A stretch of 64,000 nucleotides of DNA from Pseudomonas laurylsulfativorans (lineage in GTDB: Bacteria > Pseudomonadota > Gammaproteobacteria > Pseudomonadales > Pseudomonadaceae). Positions 61,369 to 64,000 of the stretch are shown here, in pieces. The translations under genes and the position numbers were made by a program. The notes under the pieces are model-generated. The model was not told the DNA's origin, did no database searches, and saw only the letters and a list, made by a program, of their open reading frames with translations. Position 1 is the stretch's first letter, and the number at the start of each line of letters is the position of its first letter. The stretch covers positions 434,001 through 498,000 of the forward strand of contig NZ_MUJK01000004.1 in NCBI RefSeq assembly GCF_002906155.1, written 5' to 3'.

Positions 61369-62124
61369 GTGAGCAAGCCATCGTTGCATCAACAGCAAAG
61401 CAGCATGGGCCAGTACTTGCGTGATCCCGAGCATTGCGCGCCCCCCGCGCAAATGGACCCTGCACGGGCGCAGGTTTATCGCGATCTGGTGTTCGCCAAC
61501 CTGGCGTCGTTGCTCAGTGGCACCTTTCCGGTGCTGGTGAAGATTCTGGGGGATGAACGCTGGCGTTCGCTGGTGCGGATCTTTCTGCGGGACTACCGGG
61601 CGCGCACACCGAAATTTGGTGAGATCGCCCAGGAATTTGTCGAGTTTCTCGCCGCCGAGCCTGAGGCGTTGAGCGATGGGGCGTGGCCGCCGTTCATGGT
61701 GGAGCTGGCGCATTATGAGTGGGTGGAAATGGTGCTGCAGCAGTCTGACGCAGAACCTTTGTTTGCCGGTGATGTGGCGTTGCTGCTGGATCGGGCCTTG
61801 CAGGTGTCGCCGCTGGCCTGGCCGTTGGCGTATGCCTGGCCGGTGCAATTGCTGGGGCCGGATTATCAGCCGGATGCTTTGCCTGATCAGCCGACCCTGT
61901 TGCTGGTGCGTCGAGCCCAGGACTGGAGTGTGAGGTTTTCCGGGTTGAGTCCGTTGGCGTGGCGGTTGTTGCAGCGTATTGGTGAGTTTCCCGGGCTGAC
62001 CGGGCTTGCGCAGTTGCAGGGGTTGGCGGTGGAGGCCGGGATGTTAGGGGCTTCTGAGTTTTTTGAGGGTGGGTTGGTGTTGTTGCGGCAGATGCATGGG
62101 GAGGGGGTTGTTGGGGTTGTTTGA
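61369..62124 (+). CDS. DUF2063 protein, partner of the MNIO enzyme (BufC-like)
   Basis: Starts at GTG 61369 after GGAGG; 251 residues. DUF2063 marks in the N-terminal half: VYRDLVFANLASLLSGTFPV, LGDERWRSLVRIFLRDYRAR, and FVEFLAAEP, then MVELAHYEWVEM. The C-terminal half is a winged-helix-like region (WSVRFSGLSPLAWRLLQRIG). Partners of this kind bind the precursor peptide and present it to the MNIO enzyme. Tandem with DUF692 and nearly abutting, so surely co-made. The usual precursor is not near. Confidence 0.87.
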   Translation: MSKPSLHQQQSSMGQYLRDPEHCAPPAQMDPARAQVYRDLVFANLASLLSGTFPVLVKILGDERWRSLVRIFLRDYRARTPKFGEIAQEFVEFLAAEPEALSDGAWPPFMVELAHYEWVEMVLQQSDAEPLFAGDVALLLDRALQVSPLAWPLAYAWPVQLLGPDYQPDALPDQPTLLLVRRAQDWSVRFSGLSPLAWRLLQRIGEFPGLTGLAQLQGLAVEAGMLGASEFFEGGLVLLRQMHGEGVVGVV

Positions 62125-62177
62125 TCTTTCTATGACTTGGCGGCCTTTGGGCCGACCAGGTTCTTGGTTGATTGAGT

Positions 62178-62387
62178 ACATATCCGTTTTTTCGGTAACG
62201 GCGGCTGGCGGTTTCGCCCTTGCGGCATCCCCGGATGAACACCGGAACGAGGCCTCCCGAGGGGGCGGGTGGATCAAGATCAAGAGCTGTAGGCGAGCTA
62301 ACGCTCGGCCTGATGAGTGGTGAAGAGCGTGGGTGTACGCCGCTCTGCCTTTGCTCTCCTGTGGGAGCGAGCTTGCTCGCGATGACG
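62178..62387. repeat. Long dispersed intergenic repeat, copy 2, plus a REP
   Basis: ACATATCCGTTTTTT to CGCCCTTGCGGC (62178-62225) and GCGGGTGGATCAAG to GTACGCCGCT (62265-62344) match the copy at 17334-17543. A REP (GTGGGAGCGAGCTTGCTCGC) at 62360 ends it, as at 17561. This fills most of the 62125-62449 gap; no gene is supported. Confidence 0.78.
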
Positions 62388-62449
62388 GCCTACCAGCCGA
62401 CCATTCTTTATGCCCGGTCCTGCATTCCTCGCCCCTGAACCGAAACGTT

Positions 62450-63760
62450 CTACCCCGGCAACTTCAACTCCGCACACAACCCGCCACCTTCACGATTGCT
62501 CAAGGTCAACGACCCTCCAATCGCGATCGCCAGTTGCTGGGCAATCGCCAGTCCCAGCCCGGTGCCGCCGGTGCTGCGGTTGCGGGAGTTTTCTACGCGG
62601 TAGAACGGTTCCATCACTTGCTTGAGTTCTTCCTCGGCGATGCCCGGGCCACGGTCGAGGATTTTGATCGAGAGGTTGCCATTGGCCTGCTTTTCCACCC
62701 GCAACTCGGCAGCACCGGCAAATTTCAATGCGTTGTCCGTCAGGTTGACCAGTACCCGGCGCAAGGCGTGTGGGCGGGTGTCGATGACGGCGGCACTCTT
62801 GCCTGTGAGCTGAACGTCCTTGCCCACGTCCTGATAGTCGAACACCAGGCTGTCGAGGAATGAGTCGAGGTCGGTGCGGCGGCTTTCTTCGGTGGCGCCG
62901 TGGATGCTGCGGGCGTAGGCCACGCCTTCGCGCACCAGGTGTTCCATCTCGCCCAGGTCGTTCCACAGTTTGTCTTTTTCGCTGGAGTCGTCCATGAACT
63001 CAGCGCGCAATTTCATGCGGGTGATGGGGGTTTGCAGGTCGTGGGAGATCGCCGCGAGCAGTTGCATGCGTTCTTTCAGGTACGCCGCGATGCGTGCCTG
63101 CATCGAGTTGAAGGCTTTGGCGGCGTGGGCGACTTCGGTCGGACCTTTTTCGTCCAGGAGCACGGGATGGGCATTGGGGTCCAGGGTTTCGACGGCACCG
63201 GCGAGGCGGGTGAGGGGGCGGATGGCGATTCTGACCGCCAGCCAGGAGCAGGCCAGCATCAACGCCAGTTGCCCGAGCAACACGATGGGCAGCCAGGGCG
63301 ACAACGGGACCATCGCCGGGCGCACGTCGATGGTCAGCGGGCTGCCATCGGCCAAGTTCAAATGCACTTGAAAATGCTTTTTCGGCCCGGGGATGTCGGT
63401 AAAGGTCATCGGGTAATCGTGGCCGATGGCGTCCTTGATCGAGGCAAGGGCAATGGGCGCATCGGGCATGTCGCTGCGTATCGGCGTGCCCGGTGAACCC
63501 TCATTGAGCAGGTAACTGTAATTGCGCCGCTCCAGTTGCTGCAGCCAACCGGCGCGCTCATCGGCGGGCAAGCGGTCGAGGATGGCAACGGAGGTGGAAA
63601 CGTCGGTTTCCAGGTTGCCGAGCATGGTGTTTTTCGAGGATTCGTAACGCTCGTAGTACTGCGCACCGAAGGACAATGCCTGGGCGAGGATCAGGCCGAT
63701 CAGGAAAATCAGCGACAGCCGCGAGGCCAGGGTCCGCGGCCAATGCAGCGCCAGGGTCAT
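62450..63760 (-). CDS. Sensor histidine kinase, EnvZ-type
   Basis: A 436-residue kinase: TM1 (LIFLIGLILAQALSF), a periplasmic domain about 35-155, TM2 (LPIVLLGQLALMLACSWLAV), a HAMP (IRPLTRLAGAVETLDPNAHP), phospho-acceptor His240 in AAISHDLQTPITRMKLRAEF, and an ATPase domain with N box NLTDNALKFAG, GPGIAEEE and TGGTGLGLAIAQQL. It is the partner of the response regulator overlapping it upstream by four bases. Signal unknown. Confidence 0.93.
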   Translation of the reverse strand: MTLALHWPRTLASRLSLIFLIGLILAQALSFGAQYYERYESSKNTMLGNLETDVSTSVAILDRLPADERAGWLQQLERRNYSYLLNEGSPGTPIRSDMPDAPIALASIKDAIGHDYPMTFTDIPGPKKHFQVHLNLADGSPLTIDVRPAMVPLSPWLPIVLLGQLALMLACSWLAVRIAIRPLTRLAGAVETLDPNAHPVLLDEKGPTEVAHAAKAFNSMQARIAAYLKERMQLLAAISHDLQTPITRMKLRAEFMDDSSEKDKLWNDLGEMEHLVREGVAYARSIHGATEESRRTDLDSFLDSLVFDYQDVGKDVQLTGKSAAVIDTRPHALRRVLVNLTDNALKFAGAAELRVEKQANGNLSIKILDRGPGIAEEELKQVMEPFYRVENSRNRSTGGTGLGLAIAQQLAIAIGGSLTLSNREGGGLCAELKLPG

Positions 63761-64000
63761 GATTGATCGCCCAGGATTTCCACCGGCAGGGAAAACACAT
63801 AGCCTTCGCTGCGCACGGTCTTGATGTAGGCCGGTTCGCGGGCGTCGTCGAGCAAGCGCTGGCGCAGGCGGCTGACCAGCAGGTCGATGGAGCGATCGAA
63901 CAGATCGGCGTCGCGGCCCTGGGTCAGGTTGAGCAATTGATCGCGGTTGAGCACCCGTTGCGGATGATCGAGAAACACCCGCAGCAATCGGTACTCGGCA
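63757..64000 (-). CDS. OmpR-type response regulator, C-terminal part (cut by window edge)
   Basis: The frame is open to the right edge. Visible part: AEYRLLRVFLDHPQRVLNRD, then LLNLTQGRDADLFDRSIDLL, VSRLRQRLLDDA and IKTVRSEGYVFSLPVE, a winged-helix of the OmpR/PhoB family with the recognition helix DRSIDLLVSRLRQRL. The receiver domain lies outside. It overlaps the kinase start by four bases. Confidence 0.92.
   Translation of the reverse strand, partial: AEYRLLRVFLDHPQRVLNRDQLLNLTQGRDADLFDRSIDLLVSRLRQRLLDDAREPAYIKTVRSEGYVFSLPVEILGDQS

Overview
The window is chromosomal DNA from a Pseudomonas, most likely of the P. fluorescens group. Four things point there. Coding is dense and GC-rich. Several gene sets match known Pseudomonas arrangements: a six-gene Sha/Mrp cation antiporter operon with fused A and B subunits, a dhcR-dhcA-dhcB-atoB locus, an aotJ-like gene with an ArgR-type operator, and SdsA1-type alkylsulfatase. 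REP-type hairpin repeats sit in many intergenic gaps. There are also Pseudomonas-type small hypothetical genes. I saw no tRNA, rRNA, CRISPR array, prophage, plasmid gene or intact insertion sequence.

Layout. 0-7 kb: a partial GST, a DksA paralogue with a degenerate zinc site, a chemoreceptor with a C-terminal sensor, a run of small unknown genes, an orphan betaine-type binding protein and a DUF3995 membrane protein. 7.1-13.2 kb: the Sha/Mrp monovalent cation/H+ antiporter operon, with every junction overlapping. 13.4-17.2 kb: an EamA exporter divergent from an XRE-cupin regulator, an FAD protein and a family-3 binding protein. 17.7-23.8 kb: a DUF1302 (amber-interrupted) - DUF1329 - DUF1254 - DUF1254 envelope locus. 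24.5-31.5 kb: secreted alkylsulfatase, an AttEFGH-like ABC locus (ATPase, fused permease, lipocalin-like lipoprotein) and an exported duplicated-domain protein. 31.5-32.8 kb: a non-coding stretch with RNA-like inverted repeats, a strong terminator and a 159-bp tandem array of paired REP sequences.

32.8-41.2 kb: HglS-type 2-oxoadipate dioxygenase/decarboxylase, an alpha/beta hydrolase with a Baeyer-Villiger-type monooxygenase, a MASE2-GGDEF cyclase, a PA4872-type oxaloacetate decarboxylase, and a detached pair of arginine/ornithine succinyltransferase subunits. 41.8-48.8 kb: an unusual histidine phosphatase with CobF, FtrA with a rhodanese, a glutamine amidotransferase, an ArgR-box-preceded aotJ-like binding protein followed by an AstE/AspA-family protein, and a secreted esterase. 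48.8-54 kb: small envelope, GST, DMT, duplicated membrane-protein and MntH genes. 54.2-58 kb: thiolase, CoA-transferase and LysR genes for dehydrocarnitine or acetoacetate use. 58-64 kb: a sirtuin, a methyltransferase, an MNIO (DUF692)-DUF2063 pair with no visible precursor peptide, and an EnvZ/OmpR-type two-component system cut by the window edge.

The main themes are arginine/lysine and carnitine-type catabolism, ion homeostasis and envelope functions. The points most worth following up are the RNA-like region and REP array near 31.5-32.8 kb, the orphan MNIO pair, the amber codon in the DUF1302 gene, the ArgR operator before a transporter set lacking its permeases, and a three-copy long intergenic repeat distinct from REP.
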